Source: Linanthus parryae (taxonomy: Eukaryota > Streptophyta > Magnoliopsida > Ericales > Polemoniaceae). From it: DNA of 64,000 bases. The notes beneath the pieces are model-generated. The model was not told the origin of the DNA. It saw only the letters and a list, made by a program, of their open reading frames with translations, and did not search any database. Made by a program: the position numbers and the translations under genes. The DNA is taken from the NCBI GenBank assembly GCA_023055425.1, contig JALGPY010000033.1, forward strand, positions 3,528,908-3,592,907, read 5' to 3'. Positions 20,802 to 31,130 of the stretch are shown in pieces; positions within the stretch are counted from its first letter, which is position 1; every line of letters starts with the position of its first letter.

Positions 20802-21617
20802 CATCACCATCTGTATTGTTGTAAGTTAATCATGACAATATAAAAAATGTCAATGGTTAAAACCCTCTTCAATTCCTCATAAGTTGATAACTTCTTTTGC
20901 TTAATGTTTGCAGTTTGGTTTCTTGCTCATCGCCTTGATTTGGAAGTTTGATTTCTCCCCCTTCATGGTTCTGGTCATTGCTGTCCTGAACGACGGTAAG
21001 ATTTCATTGCTGTTCCCATTTGCAATTTCATTGATTTTATGTTGAGCCAAAACCTAATAAACAATCATGACCTTCTCAAATGACAGGGTGAAGTCATCTC
21101 CCTTACCTGATAGCTGGAAACTCAATGAGATTTTTGCTTTAGGCTTTGTGCTCGGCGGTTACCTTACTAAAATGACTGTTGTATTCTTCTGCATCACAAA
21201 GGAAATTGACTTTTTTACGGTAAGTAGAGTGCGTCATTTAGTTTCTAAGCTTTCGCATAAAAAACTAAAAAAAATATCAAATGTTGATTCTTTAATTTTC
21301 CCTATTTTATTGGATAAATTTGGTGTGAGATCAATCATTGACAGCGAACATGAATTGATGGCTGTGTTGTACCTACAAGTGAGTATTGTGAGCCAGGATT
21401 TGATCTTTGTCACTCTTTCTCGCAGCTGGTCTTTCGTTGAACGCCCAGGGATGTTGTTGTTGGCTGCTCTCGCAATCGCACAGTTGGTAAATGTTATCTT
21501 TTTTGTGGGTTAAAGCTTCTTATATATGGGCCTTTGGCATGTTCTTGAGCTTACATATCGCTGGTCTTTGTTTGCTCAGGTTGCAACTTTCCTTTCTCCG
21601 TGGCTACCCTGTTAGTA
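20802..21617 (+). pseudogene. plasma-membrane H+-ATPase fragment, multi-exon
   Basis: Exons: end of one at 20820 (ITICIV); 20914-20995, [20 protein letters not shown] then VIAVLNDG; about 21061-21219, [43 protein letters not shown]; about 21346-21486, [16 protein letters not shown] then [15 protein letters not shown]; and a start at 21580 (VAT). These match the P3A plasma-membrane proton pump from the end of the P domain hinge (LNDG.IMTIS.DRVKPS) through membrane segments M5-M8. The pump exports protons and powers solute uptake; auxin activates it. Introns are kept. The phosphorylation and ATP-binding domains are missing and the acceptor before 21061 is lost, so it is a fragment. Confidence 0.9.
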
Positions 21618-21837
21618 ACATATTTGTTTAAAGGTGGTATTTTTAACTGAAAGCAACTTCAAAAGTAGCAAAGCACATCCGTAGTTAGTAATTATTTGTT
21701 AAAAGTGCCAGTGCTATCTTGCTGCAATTTGCATGTTTGTGGTCATAGCCCGTCAGCTACATAATTCACTGTTTAAATTTGATAATCTTGTAAATTTGAG
21801 TCATGGAAGTGATTGATATATCTAATCTTGTCTGAGG

Positions 21838-21978
21838 GCACAAGTTGTGGGATGGCCACCAGTTCGATCATTGCTGAAGAATACCATGGCCAGCAATGCA
21901 GCGAAGAACCATGACGATGATGATGCAGCGTCAACATTAGGGGGTGTCTATGTGAAGGTTAGCATGGATGATTTCTAG
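21838..21978 (+). pseudogene. Aux/IAA fragment with domain II degron
   Basis: The frame reads AQVVGWPPVRS, LLKNTMASNAAKN, an Asp-run (HDDDD), then GGVYVKVSMDDF and a stop. VGWPPVRS is the Aux/IAA domain II degron recognised by TIR1/AFB with auxin, and VKVSMDG opens domain III (PB1). The sequence diverges after VKVSMD, so the PB1 domain is absent. Domain I (EAR repressor) is not seen upstream. It lies 220 bp after the H+-ATPase fragment on the same strand, within the Helitron. Confidence 0.85.
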
Positions 21979-22522
21979 CTTTTAGCCTTACCTGGGTTGT
22001 CCTTGCAAAATCTTTAATGTATCCTCAGATTGCATATCATTCACATTACCCATTTTATGGTTGTGTAAGAAATAGAAAGTCTAAAGACTTTGAAATATGA
22101 TAGATCATGAGCTTTCCCTCCAAAGACTTGAAAGTTTTAGGTTTAGTTTGTGCTTGTGGATTAACCAAAGAAAAGCTAGAAATATTTTAAGTAACAACCA
22201 TAGGAATCTCGTAGACTTGTTTGGGGGTATTTTGGTGATTGCAGACAAGTTCAGAAAAGAGGCTCCTATCTTCAGATGCTCATATAGGCTTTGTTATGAT
22301 TTTTTAATTTATGGTTCAAATCTATTTTAAGTTGAAAGTATGCACATAATCAAACCTAAAAAATGGTGCTGCTTATTTAGCTCACAAAGTAAACAGTTTC
22401 TCCAACTTTCAGCTGTTCAAACATCCAACGAGTTTCCTTCTATAGATTATTTTAATTAGCAAATTCATACGAAATACGATAGAAGTCATAAAAACAAATT
22501 TTTTTACATTTTGTTGTTACAG

Positions 22523-22579
22523 GCTTATGTTCAGCAGCTACAGAATAGTAGGATGAAGCCCACTCAACTTGAACAATGA
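22523..22579 (+). pseudogene. TGA-type bZIP leucine-zipper exon fragment
   Basis: After an acceptor (TTACAG|GC) the frame reads AYVQQLQNSRMKPTQLEQ and a stop. This matches the leucine zipper of TGA (clade D) bZIP factors, AYVQQLE.SR.KL.QLEQEL. TGA factors bind as-1/TGACG elements and act with NPR1 in salicylate responses. The basic DNA-binding region is not present. At 19 codons it is short but the match is distinctive. Confidence 0.7.
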
Positions 22580-22921
22580 TTAAGTTGCGGGATATTGAGG
22601 AGGCTCAACAAAGGTCGATTGACATAATAAAAAATATGTACGAAGAAGAAGGAAGCCGTGAGTTCTTCTTTGTCATTTTCTTTTATGTATTTTGTAAATT
22701 TAATTTTGGGCACATCGTATGCAATCGTGGTAGTTTGATGGGTTCAATCCGGTTACTCGGATCTTATACTCCAATACGGACAGACTGTACGATGACGACC
22801 CCTTCCCCACCAAAGCTCTGAATAGGACTTAGTTTATGAAGAGCCTAAGTCTCTCCAATGTTGTGGGATCACTAGAGATTTGATGATTGGAGGCTGCAGT
22901 TAAGGCTTCATGTTGGTTAGG
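22580..22921 (+). other. unrecognised captured sequence
   Basis: An open stretch, KLRDIEEAQQRSIDIIKNMY then EEEGS (about 22579-22660), may be an exon of another gene; I do not recognise it. The rest has no supportable exon. Confidence 0.3.
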
Positions 22922-22930
22922 ACTAAAATA

Positions 22931-23407
22931 TATGGATGGCAATTCGGTCCGATCCGATCCGATATCCGAGATGATCCGACCCTAATGGAACAGATTCGAT
23001 CCGTACACAAATGGATCGGATATGGATCACAGGTTTTTAGATCCGTTAAACCCGATCCGAACCGATTAGATTATCGTACCTAATAAATTCAGTAACGTAC
23101 ATGTATTAATGTAATTATATAAATAACTTTTACTATGTTTACTTCAGTTAACGTCCTAAGTTTGATATATCTATATTTTAATTGTGAATAGATATATTCT
23201 AGATATTAAGTGTATGTTAATCCAATTTTGATTATAATTCATAGTAATACTAGGTGAGATGAACTAAAAATATTGTTCGCCAAGATCCGATGGATAATCC
23301 TATTTAAATCCGGCAAAATCAGATCCGAATCCGATCCGATCTGAAATCTTATTGATCGGATCTGGATCTAGGTTGATCTGATCCAAACCTGATCCGTTTC
23401 CATCCCT
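22931..23407. mobile_element. 477-bp MITE with 9-bp TSD (MULE-like)
   Basis: Flanked by ACTAAAATA on both sides (22922-22930 and 23408-23416). Ends are TATGGATGGCAATTCGG and, reverse-complemented, AGGGATGGAAACGGATC, sharing GGATGG. The interior is packed with GATCCGA motifs near both ends. A 9-bp duplication is typical of Mutator-like transposons. It encodes nothing. Confidence 0.7.
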
Positions 23408-23416
23408 ACTAAAATA

Positions 23417-24380
23417 ATAAAAATACTAACATTACATGGCTCTGGTTGTCGGTCGTTCCAAGGTCTCGTGGGTTTGATTTACTGTTAGATACTCTTTCTC
23501 TACGTTGCCTTATCTAGACAAACAGTAAATAGTTATCGCACGTGAAATTTGCACCAATAAGTTCTTTTTTCGAAACATATGGTAGTTCAGGACCTTAGTG
23601 CTATGGTACCAGATTTCTCCAAATATGCAATGCTTTATGTTTCCTGACTGGCCTATGACAGCGGCTGCCGGAAGGCATTTGCGGATGCCCCAAGGTATGT
23701 GCTCCGGAAACTACAAACCTTCACTCTGAAATTTTCATATATGGGATGTCTTGCAGCTTCTCGTCTTTTGTGAGCTATCTGTATCATATCAGTAGTACGG
23801 CCATACAGTAGTGAGTTTTGTATGTATCCTTTATGGTATTGATGCTTATTTAGCTTACTACGATATAGATTCAAACTTCTGTAGATATGATAACTTCTGA
23901 TTCATTCCAATTCGTGATTTATATTTTGATATGAGTTATGACCATCTTATGATTAAATAAAGTCTATGGCAGTGCTCTTATGTTGTCAATGGAATCTTTC
24001 TTGTACTTATCCCTGCTTTAAATTTGCGTGCATTCGACCTAACATAGACGGGATACTCTTTGTTGAACCAGTTAAAGAAAAGGCATAACCTTTGCACAGT
24101 TCAGAAAGTACTTCTCATGGTTTTAGCCTTTTAGGATACAGATTCTCCATGATTTCTTCGCTTTTATTGCTGCACTTGTCCAAGATGACCTCTGTAATGC
24201 ATTGTATGAGAGTTCTATGCATAGCTTCACAGTATAATCAGCTTTACAATGTTAACTTGTAGTTGCGGGGTCCCTTTACAGAGAAGGGACCCCGTAAGGA
24301 CAAGTTAACTCTATCATATGCTTTCTTTAGTCTACGTGTTTTGATCATTCTTAATGAGTTTGCCATTTCGGACATAACAG
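23417..24380 (+). other. intron-like sequence; arm B begins
   Basis: No exon recognised before the IGPS piece. Arm B of the inverted repeat starts at 23963. Confidence 0.3.
24251..24309. repeat. 59-nt hairpin (copy in arm B)
   Basis: GTTAACTTGT ... GGGGTCCCTT ... AAGGGACCCC ... ACAAGTTAAC, as in arm A. It lies in the intron-like sequence before the IGPS exon. Confidence 0.7.
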
Positions 24381-24743
24381 GTCTAAATTGCCAAAGCGTA
24401 TGAGAAAGGTGGTGCAGCATGCCTCAGTGTGTTGACTGGCCAAAAGTATTTTCAGGTAATTATATCAGTTTTGCAGCCCTTGTTATACCATGCATTATTG
24501 AATTGGTAGATACCTATGTGATAATAATTTGAAATTGCTTAAGTTAGTTATTTGTTGATGAATTGCGTTGTTGTATTTTCTCTTTTGCTCTTCCCTGGCT
24601 TCTGAACAAACCCGCACCGGCTACGATTTGCCCCGATTTTAAATAAAGTGACTGAAGGGTATCAAAATGGATTAACACAGATGTTATGCTCCTAAATTTC
24701 TGTATCTTGTCCGTTTCAGGGAAGCTTTGAAAGATGGTGCAAG
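24381..24743 (+). pseudogene. indole-3-glycerol-phosphate synthase fragment, two exons
   Basis: Exon 24381-24455 (acceptor ATAACAG|GT, donor CAG|GTAATT) reads V, a stop, then IAKAYEKGGAACLSVLTGQ and KYFQ. After an intron, an exon starting at 24720 reads GSFERWCK. This matches plant/bacterial IGPS (TrpC), DPVEIAQAYEKGGAACLSVL then TD.KYFQGSFENL, the enzyme of tryptophan synthesis whose product also feeds auxin routes. The Lys and Glu around the (beta/alpha)8 active site lie outside this fragment. The stop in place of Glu and the divergence after GSFE show it is broken. Confidence 0.85.
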
Positions 24744-25473
24744 TATAGCCAGCTTCCATACAATTTTAACTCTTTTTATCATTAAAACTAACACTTATAT
24801 AAATGCTTCCTAGACCTGTATCTCCACAATTCACTTTAAACCTAGGGAATTGCCAATTTCTCAAGACATTCCTGGACATGGAATTTAATAGTGGATTGAA
24901 CAGTGAATTTGTTGATCCAGATTGGTTTCACTATTTTACTTGAAGTGTTGATATAGGAAGGATTATTGTAGTAAATTGGATTATAAGTTCTCAGATTCAA
25001 TCAGGGTTATTTGATATATAAGAACTTCTTGGCGAAAAACAGGAGGTATCGCACTATTGTACCATTATACGCTGAACTGTATCTATGATCTGTCTAAAGT
25101 TCAATGTATGTACATATTGCTAAAATATAGGTTATTAAAATTTCAAAGTTTATATAGATCTGGTTATTAGATGCTCTTTCATTGATATTTATTTTATTTG
25201 TGTGTTTTTGGAACATTAAATCTATGAAATAATATTAATTTTTTTTATCTAAGCAAAAATGTTATTTACTTTTGTTTTTTTGTTTTGTAGTTCCTTATGA
25301 GAAGTGCAATATGCACACAAGTTTGGCTGTAGGACTTCTGGGAATAGACTAACTCTGGTCATACCATTTCATTGTACGCAGATATGCCTTATAGATTCTA
25401 GGTGATTATCATATTTCTTTGACACATTTTGCTGTAAATTGTGACTTTGTGAGGTTTTATTATAGATTCGTGG

Positions 25474-26283
25474 TCTAAGTTTCATTTCGTTGTGAGATGG
25501 CACATAACTTCTGAAGTTAATTCATCACTTCTTGGCTCTCTATGACGACATCAATGAATCAATTGGTGAAGGGAAGAACTGAACCCTGGACCAATCATGG
25601 GAGGCAAAGATTGGGGGATAACAACCCCTGTTTTCCCCTTCAACTCTGACTACTTCCAAGACCACCGTCACATACTACGAAATACGGTTCTCTATCATGC
25701 TCACATCTTGCTGTTTTTGCAGCCATGGCTATGTCATCGTTTCCTGATCGCATCCATATAGTTTCATATTTGTTCTACCCAGGTTGTTGTCGCACTCGTT
25801 TTGTGCCAAGTTAATACCCTTTGCAGATTTCTGTGTTATAATGCTTCTGTGCCTTGAGAAGTTACTAACGAATTGCTTAATGTTTGTTTTGTACATGATA
25901 TTAACCATCTGAACTGGTAGTATATCCTTATTTGGATATCTGAAAGCTAGGGTGCAATCATTTTTCGACTAGCCCTAATGCTTTTTGCTTGAATGCTTTT
26001 TCACATTCACTGAATACATAGATCTTGGCGTATCTTACAGTGTGATCTTATAATAAATAGCCTGAATTACTGTATATGTAGCTATAAATCTGGTGTATAA
26101 TTCCAGTTAGGGTGTTCCTTGGACATGGAACTGTTGTTAATCTATTTTCTCCATATACTGTTTGTTGTTTCCTCCATCACTAGAGCTGAACTAGTGTTCG
26201 TTTGACAAATGATAATCATTCATCCATTGGTGATAATCCATTTGATTTGTATATTAAAATCCTATATTGTCTTGGGTGTGCAG
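25474..26283 (+). other. no gene; partial snoRNA-like unit
   Basis: At about 25703-25750 the sequence CTTGCTGTTTTTGCAGCCATGG then TATGTCATCG resembles the 3' half of unit 2 (9296-9335). The 5' half with box C is not recognisable. The rest is AT-rich and non-coding by eye. Confidence 0.35.
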
Positions 26284-26430
26284 GATGCAACAGAGGTGTT
26301 ACTGACTCAGTTGGGTCAACAACTTAGAGCACAGAAGAAACAGTTGAAGAGGAAAAAAAAGGTAGTCAAGGCCAATAAGAAAGCTGAACAGAAACAGAAG
26401 AAGAAACTGCGAGGAAGCATCAATTACAGA
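26284..26430 (+). pseudogene. captured Lys-rich exon, unidentified
   Basis: After an acceptor (GTGTGCAG|GA) the frame reads DATEVLLTQLGQQLRAQKKQ then a very basic run (LKRKKKVVKANKKAEQK). It looks like the C-terminal basic or coiled part of a nuclear or RNA-binding protein, but I do not recognise it. The reading frame stays open for ~80 codons. Confidence 0.35.
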
Positions 26431-26615
26431 ATCATCAACTTCCATGCATTTTCATATGCAACTTGCTCAAGACATACTTGCTTTGTATTTTTAGTTATCG
26501 AAGTGCTGAAGTGCTGGAGAAGATAACAATGAGTACAAATGCAGTGTAGAATCAACCTGTCTTCATGATTATCTTATTATTACTCCGTCTTTCGGCTACG
26601 CATGTCACGTCAAGG

Positions 26616-26651
26616 CCACACCGCGCGCAACGCGCGCGGGGTGGAACCTAG
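26616..26651 (+). other. Helitron 3' terminus: hairpin and CTAG
   Basis: Stem CCGCGCGC (26621-26628) pairs with GCGCGCGG (26632-26639), loop AAC. An outer CCAC/GTGG extends it with one mismatch. It is followed 8 nt later by CTAG (26648-26651), then host T. This is the standard Helitron 3' end. Confidence 0.9.
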
Positions 26652-26674
26652 TAGCCCCCAAAAAGGTGCTATCA
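26652..26674 (-). repeat. stub of LARD 3' LTR beyond the Helitron
   Basis: TAGCCCCCAAAAAGG then TGCTATCA, matching the last 23 bp of the right LTR (32736-32758) with two differences. Confidence 0.9.
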
Positions 26675-26689
26675 AACTCCCCCACACTT
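26675..26689 (-). promoter_or_regulatory. LARD polypurine tract
   Basis: Minus strand reads AAGTGTGGGGGAGTT directly before the LTR start TGATAGCACC. This primes plus-strand synthesis in reverse transcription. Confidence 0.85.
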
Positions 26690-29600
26690 ACTCTCTTGCT
26701 CGTCTCGAGCAACAATGAAGCACACAACCCCCACGCTTGAGACATTGCATACATACCACAATCAAACTAATGCATACCCACCACTTTGCATACTTAATTT
26801 TTTGCTAGCCAACACGACTCACGACTCAATACAAAAAGACACCACTATGCAAACTACATGATATGTACAATGCAACTCAAGTATGTACAATGCAAGGAAT
26901 TAAACAACATATTTTTTTTCTTTTTAGTAGAGATTGGGCAATCTCAAAGAACAAACCAGCATGTCATACGGCTCTCACATCCCTTGTAATATTATATAAC
27001 TTTGGAAATCGGTAGAACTTGCGGCCAGTTTCGTCAGACAGAACGGGCAAGAACACAAAATAAGTTGCTTCCGCACACTCATCAAACGTATTCCTAGCAC
27101 TTACCATCCGAGCTATTTATCCACGGGTTAAAATTGTTGACGGCTTTAGGACGGCTAGGATAGGATATTTAGAAGCGTAGTCCTAGACGTCATGATACAA
27201 CTCACAAAACCCATTCTCACACTCCCTTAACAAAATCCAAGGAACCCCACCGAACTAACTACTCCGGCCCTCATTCCCTCAATCCTGGTGTAACGCCGTT
27301 CTCGCGACCAAAAATATGAAGAAGTGATCTCGAACAATATCTAATCTCCTTGGTCTTCATGAAGTTTAATTCTGGCTCCCTATTGCATTTCAATTTCAAC
27401 TTTCTGTTTTTTTTTTTTCTTTTTTTTTTCAATTTCATTCTCATACCAATAAGTACATGGAGCCACCAATGATGATACAATATCCAAGGAGATCAAATCA
27501 ATATAGATAACTTGGGGTTGGAATGTGTCAAATCAAATGATGAAATCAAATATATGTCGACACCCCCAACCTCGATGTAAAGCATCTCGCGAACCCGGTA
27601 GTCAATGTAACGCGTGCTAATTCCAACCAATCCTCCTCATCACCTAAGATATAGAGAATGTAGATGAAGAACAAGCACATCCTCCTATAAGATCAATCAA
27701 CCCTCACCCCATGACGTGCGGAAAAAGTATCACGCACTATGGAACTCCAACTGTGGTCGTGGTGTAATGACACGACTCACCGCCACACCGAAGTGTGCTG
27801 CCGTCTCTAACTCACCATCACATCCCCTCAAAAGATTACATGTAAGAAGATCCACTCAAGATGTATAATATCATCCCACCCTCAACGAACCTCCCTAATT
27901 CAACTCCCTCTATCATGACGCATAGGAAGGGACCATTCTAACTAGTGATGAAAGGGGAACGGCTTCCTAGGCTAGAGGCTGTGAATAAAAGGGGTAAATG
28001 GATCAAATTGGGGTAACGAGTGGACCTAGGCGATGGGGACGGGACTTGAGGTCCCCAAAAAAATTACTCGCACAGTTGTTCTGTTGCCACTACGAGGAGG
28101 GTTGACGACTGCCTAAGTGACGGTGGTGTAGCTCTAGTATGATAACTAGTCTGAGAGACAGCTACTCACAATTCTCGAGTGCATTGGCCCTATAGCCTAT
28201 CTACTTCAGATTCTCGCGTGTCTACCTCACTGAAGATTGTCCTACTTCTAGGGAATTTCTATCATTGATCCCTCTCCACGCTTACTCTGTTCAATTGCCC
28301 TTTCTCAAAAAAAATCAATTTTTAGGGTTTTTCTTGTTTTTTTTATATATTTTTATTTTTTTCCGACACTATATGTAACTGGCCAACTCGACTAACCAAC
28401 AAAGTATGGTAGGTGGACTCAATAAATAAAAGTTGAACAATAATATACAATGCATAAAATAAATGTGCACATGCAAAACTAACCGACTTGACATCTACAT
28501 GCAAACGCGACTTTCTAAACTACATGTAACAAGGCTATGCAATGGCTATGCAAAGGCTAACTAGCGGATATCTAAAAATTCCCCCACACTTAAGGGCTTC
28601 GTTGTCCTCAACGAAATATAAGGTGAAATAAAGAGGACTACGCTGCTCAAGCGTAGGGCCGGTGGGTCTAGTCGGAGTGAGTGCACGTGAGGTCTAGTCG
28701 GAGTGAGCTAAACAAGTATCCAATAATCCAAGTATGAGCAAGTAAAATTTTTCAAGAAATTAAGCCCTAAGAGTGCCTAAGCAAGAATTAAAGCAGAGAG
28801 AGAAAATTGTACAAAATTTTTCGGAAAAACGAGCTAGTGAAGGCATGAGTACCTCCTTAAGCTCCTCGGTGTCCCCGTCTTAAGTTCCTCTTTGATCTTT
28901 GGCCGAATCCCCCTCCAAAGCTACGAATTGGAAGATTTAAGTTCTTGGAGCTCTTCCTCTTTGAATTCCCCCACACTCAATCCGCTCACTATCTCAAAAG
29001 CTCAAGAGTTAATCTTGTAAATTTTGCGAATGGGATGCGTTTTGGGTTAGGGGTGTGTTGGTGTTCTTGCGGGTTTGGAGAGGAAGAAGATGAATACCAG
29101 GAGTGTTTGATCCAGATTGGGGTGTTAGGGGACTTTTTGGTTGGTTCTTGGATTTAAAAATCCTCCAAAATGTCAAAATAACCCCCCAAAGTATCAAAAA
29201 TATCCCCAAAAAGTGAGCTGTTCGGGCCATTTCGGCCCCCATTTTGGCCCGAAATGGAGCTCAAAATCAATGGATTTCGGCCTCCATTTCGGCCCGATGT
29301 AGAGGCCAAAATCACTGGGAAATTTTGAAGCAGAATGCCCATTTTATTTCGGGCCGAAATAGGGGCATTTCGGCATCCATTTCGGCCCGAAATGGTGCCC
29401 GAAACGCCTGGAACACTCCAACTTGTTTTTGCTCTATCTTCTTCATCCGACATCCGTTTCGCGCGATTCTTTCACCGATGGACTCCATATTCGACAAGGA
29501 GTCTATTTTTTACTAGAAAATTCTCAAACCAAGAAATTTTCCATTTCTTCTCAATTTATCTCTCTTGTGCAAAGAATCTCGCCTCCAAAGCTCTTGAACT

Positions 29601-30111
29601 CTATTTTCACTCCGGATTCCGATACGTGCAACCCCAATACTCCAACTCGCTACCATGCCCCTCATGAATAATTGTCTACTCCTCGAACTCAAGTAGCTAC
29701 TTTATCAAGCTTAATGCTTCCGGTTAGCTAGTTGTTCCTCGTATTGCGTGCGAAATTGTGCACATGCATCAAGAATGGGAATCTGGAGCGTTCTTCGTTA
29801 CCTGTGTCCCGTACACTCATAGAAATTATTAAAACAACTCAGCCTCACCCCTCACAATCAGATATGGAGAACTCAAAACAAAAACAAAATAAAATATCAA
29901 ACTATATTCTACATTGGGTTGCCTCCCAAGAAGCGCTTGTAATTTAAGGTCGACAGCCCGACCCGGTTACCTCAACCGTCTAGGATAGTGAAGGATGCTT
30001 AACTCTCCACTTCTTCTTCTTCCACAATATTTTCTCGATAAGCCTTTTCTCTCGAGCACACAAGCTCTTTGGACATGGTGGAAAGCTCTGGAAGTTAAAC
30101 TCTTTCATCTT
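26690..30111 (-). other. LARD internal non-coding region
   Basis: Long AT-rich stretch without convincing protein coding on either strand. It holds repeated CCCCCACACTTA phrases (also near 28580 and 28970), a lysine-rich chance ORF (27271-27480, minus) and a cluster of palindromes (29222-29405). Conserved non-coding interiors are normal for LARD elements, where they carry packaging and dimerisation signals. Confidence 0.6.
29222..29405. repeat. cluster of TTTCGGCCCGAAA palindromes
   Basis: At least six variants of (C)CATTTCGG(C)CCGAAATGG in ~180 bp, including the perfect inverted repeat at 29377-29395 and another at 29346-29360. ORFs on both strands here are by-products of this symmetry. Confidence 0.8.
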
Positions 30112-31054
30112 TCACTTTTTCTTCTTGATCAACGTCCATTGAGTATCACTAGACTCAAATGAACCTCTCTCCAAGAAATCATCCCAGTGGTACTCCTTCG
30201 GTGCCAAATTATCTTCATTAGAGACATGCATCTCCTCTATACCCCCACACTTGCTGATTTCCAAAGCCTTAATAACAACAATCACAAGTGTTTCATCAGC
30301 TTCATCATCAGCACCCCACAAGCTCTCAATGTATGTTTCATCCCAATCATGGCAAGGCTGTAAGATAATTTGAGATTTCCTTGCAGCGAGCATCGCCTCC
30401 TCTATTGTTGGACACATAACTCAACCCCATTCTGAATCAAAGTCTGAGTCCTCATAAATGGCAAAGTCTACCAATGGTTCATCGACACTGCATTCTTTGC
30501 TCGGCTCATGTATCTCTTCTTCCACGACTACAGCTTGGGATGCGGATTCTCGTTCTTTCCCCATCCTAGCCATCAGTGTCCTTTGCATCTCTAGGACAGG
30601 TGGTAGCCAATGAGGTTCATCCAAACAATCTGGTGATGGTGTCCATAGAGACTCAATTAAGGGCTCAATGGCATGTGGCAGAGGCTCCTCTTGTTTCTCA
30701 TCTGAAAATAAGGGACATCCTTGTGATGCGCGCTTGGATCTCCCCCATTATATTGTGCAAGTCTTCCATGCTTGCTGATGAGTCCTCATGATGCTGATGA
30801 AGCTGTGGTGGATCGAATATGCATGCGTCTTCATATTTGTGATCCTTCTTGCATTTGCAGCACCAAATCATTGAGCATGTGTCATCATTGTGCCAAACTC
30901 TGCATTTAGCACAGTAGTAGGGGTAATTAGAGATCCTCACATAATCCTCTTCGCTCCACATGCTCATTACGTCTCCTGCTTCCTGTGTTCCTGCAAAAAC
31001 AAACTCACAAGAAACCCGTGAAGAAGAGAGATGGAAATAAAATAAAACAAACAA
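30112..31054 (-). pseudogene. LARD-encoded protein with paired zinc-knuckle-like motifs
   Basis: Three successive minus ORFs (31054-30698, 30624-30421, 30417-30112) sit just downstream of the PBS, where gag normally lies. The first has CAKCRVWHNDDTC and CCKCKKDHKYEDAC, two CX2CX3HX4-5C units close to, but not identical with, the retroviral CX2CX4HX4C knuckle. The other two are acidic (EEEIHEPSKE, YEDSDFDSEWG, WGADDEADETLV). No capsid fold is visible. It may be a remnant gag or an unrelated LARD protein; stops separate the segments. Confidence 0.5.
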
Positions 31055-31106
31055 AAAGAAAATAAAAGTACTCTAAACTAACTCCTAACTAAATAATCTA
31101 CCGCTG

Positions 31107-31124
31107 TCCCCGGCAACGGCGCCA
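31107..31124 (-). promoter_or_regulatory. LARD primer-binding site
   Basis: Minus strand reads TGGCGCCGTTGCCGGGGA, a primer site widespread in plant Ty3/gypsy elements, 6 nt from the LTR end. Confidence 0.88.
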
Positions 31125-31130
31125 AAAACT

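Larger units (their letters stand above)
23963..25473 (+). repeat. inverted repeat arm B (1.5 kb)
   Basis: Reverse complement of 16634-18146. It continues naturally on both sides into captured gene sequence, so this is probably the source copy. A transcript spanning both arms could fold into a long double strand. Confidence 0.95.
6354..26651 (+). mobile_element. giant non-autonomous Helitron with captured gene fragments
   Basis: The intact LTR copy at 32733-32744 reads ACTA-TAGCCCC. In the split LTR the sequence ATTA is followed by TCCTACTACC (6354), and TAGCCCCC resumes at 26652 right after CTAG. The insert thus begins with TC, ends with CTAG (fits CTRR), lies between A and T, makes no target duplication and has a GC hairpin just before its 3' end: every structural Helitron hallmark. 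Length is 20298 bp. I see no Rep/helicase coding capacity, so it would depend on an autonomous partner. The interior is a patchwork of exon-intron fragments, snoRNA-like units, duplications and smaller transposons. Confidence 0.9.

Noticed and set aside
21067..21513. Single 148-codon ORF over the H+-ATPase fragment
   Set aside because: It reads through an intron between two genuine exons; the protein is not a real product, although the exons are.
29009..29671. Overlapping ORFs on both strands
   Set aside because: They arise from palindromic CG-rich repeats in the LARD interior; codon content is repetitive and no family is recognisable.
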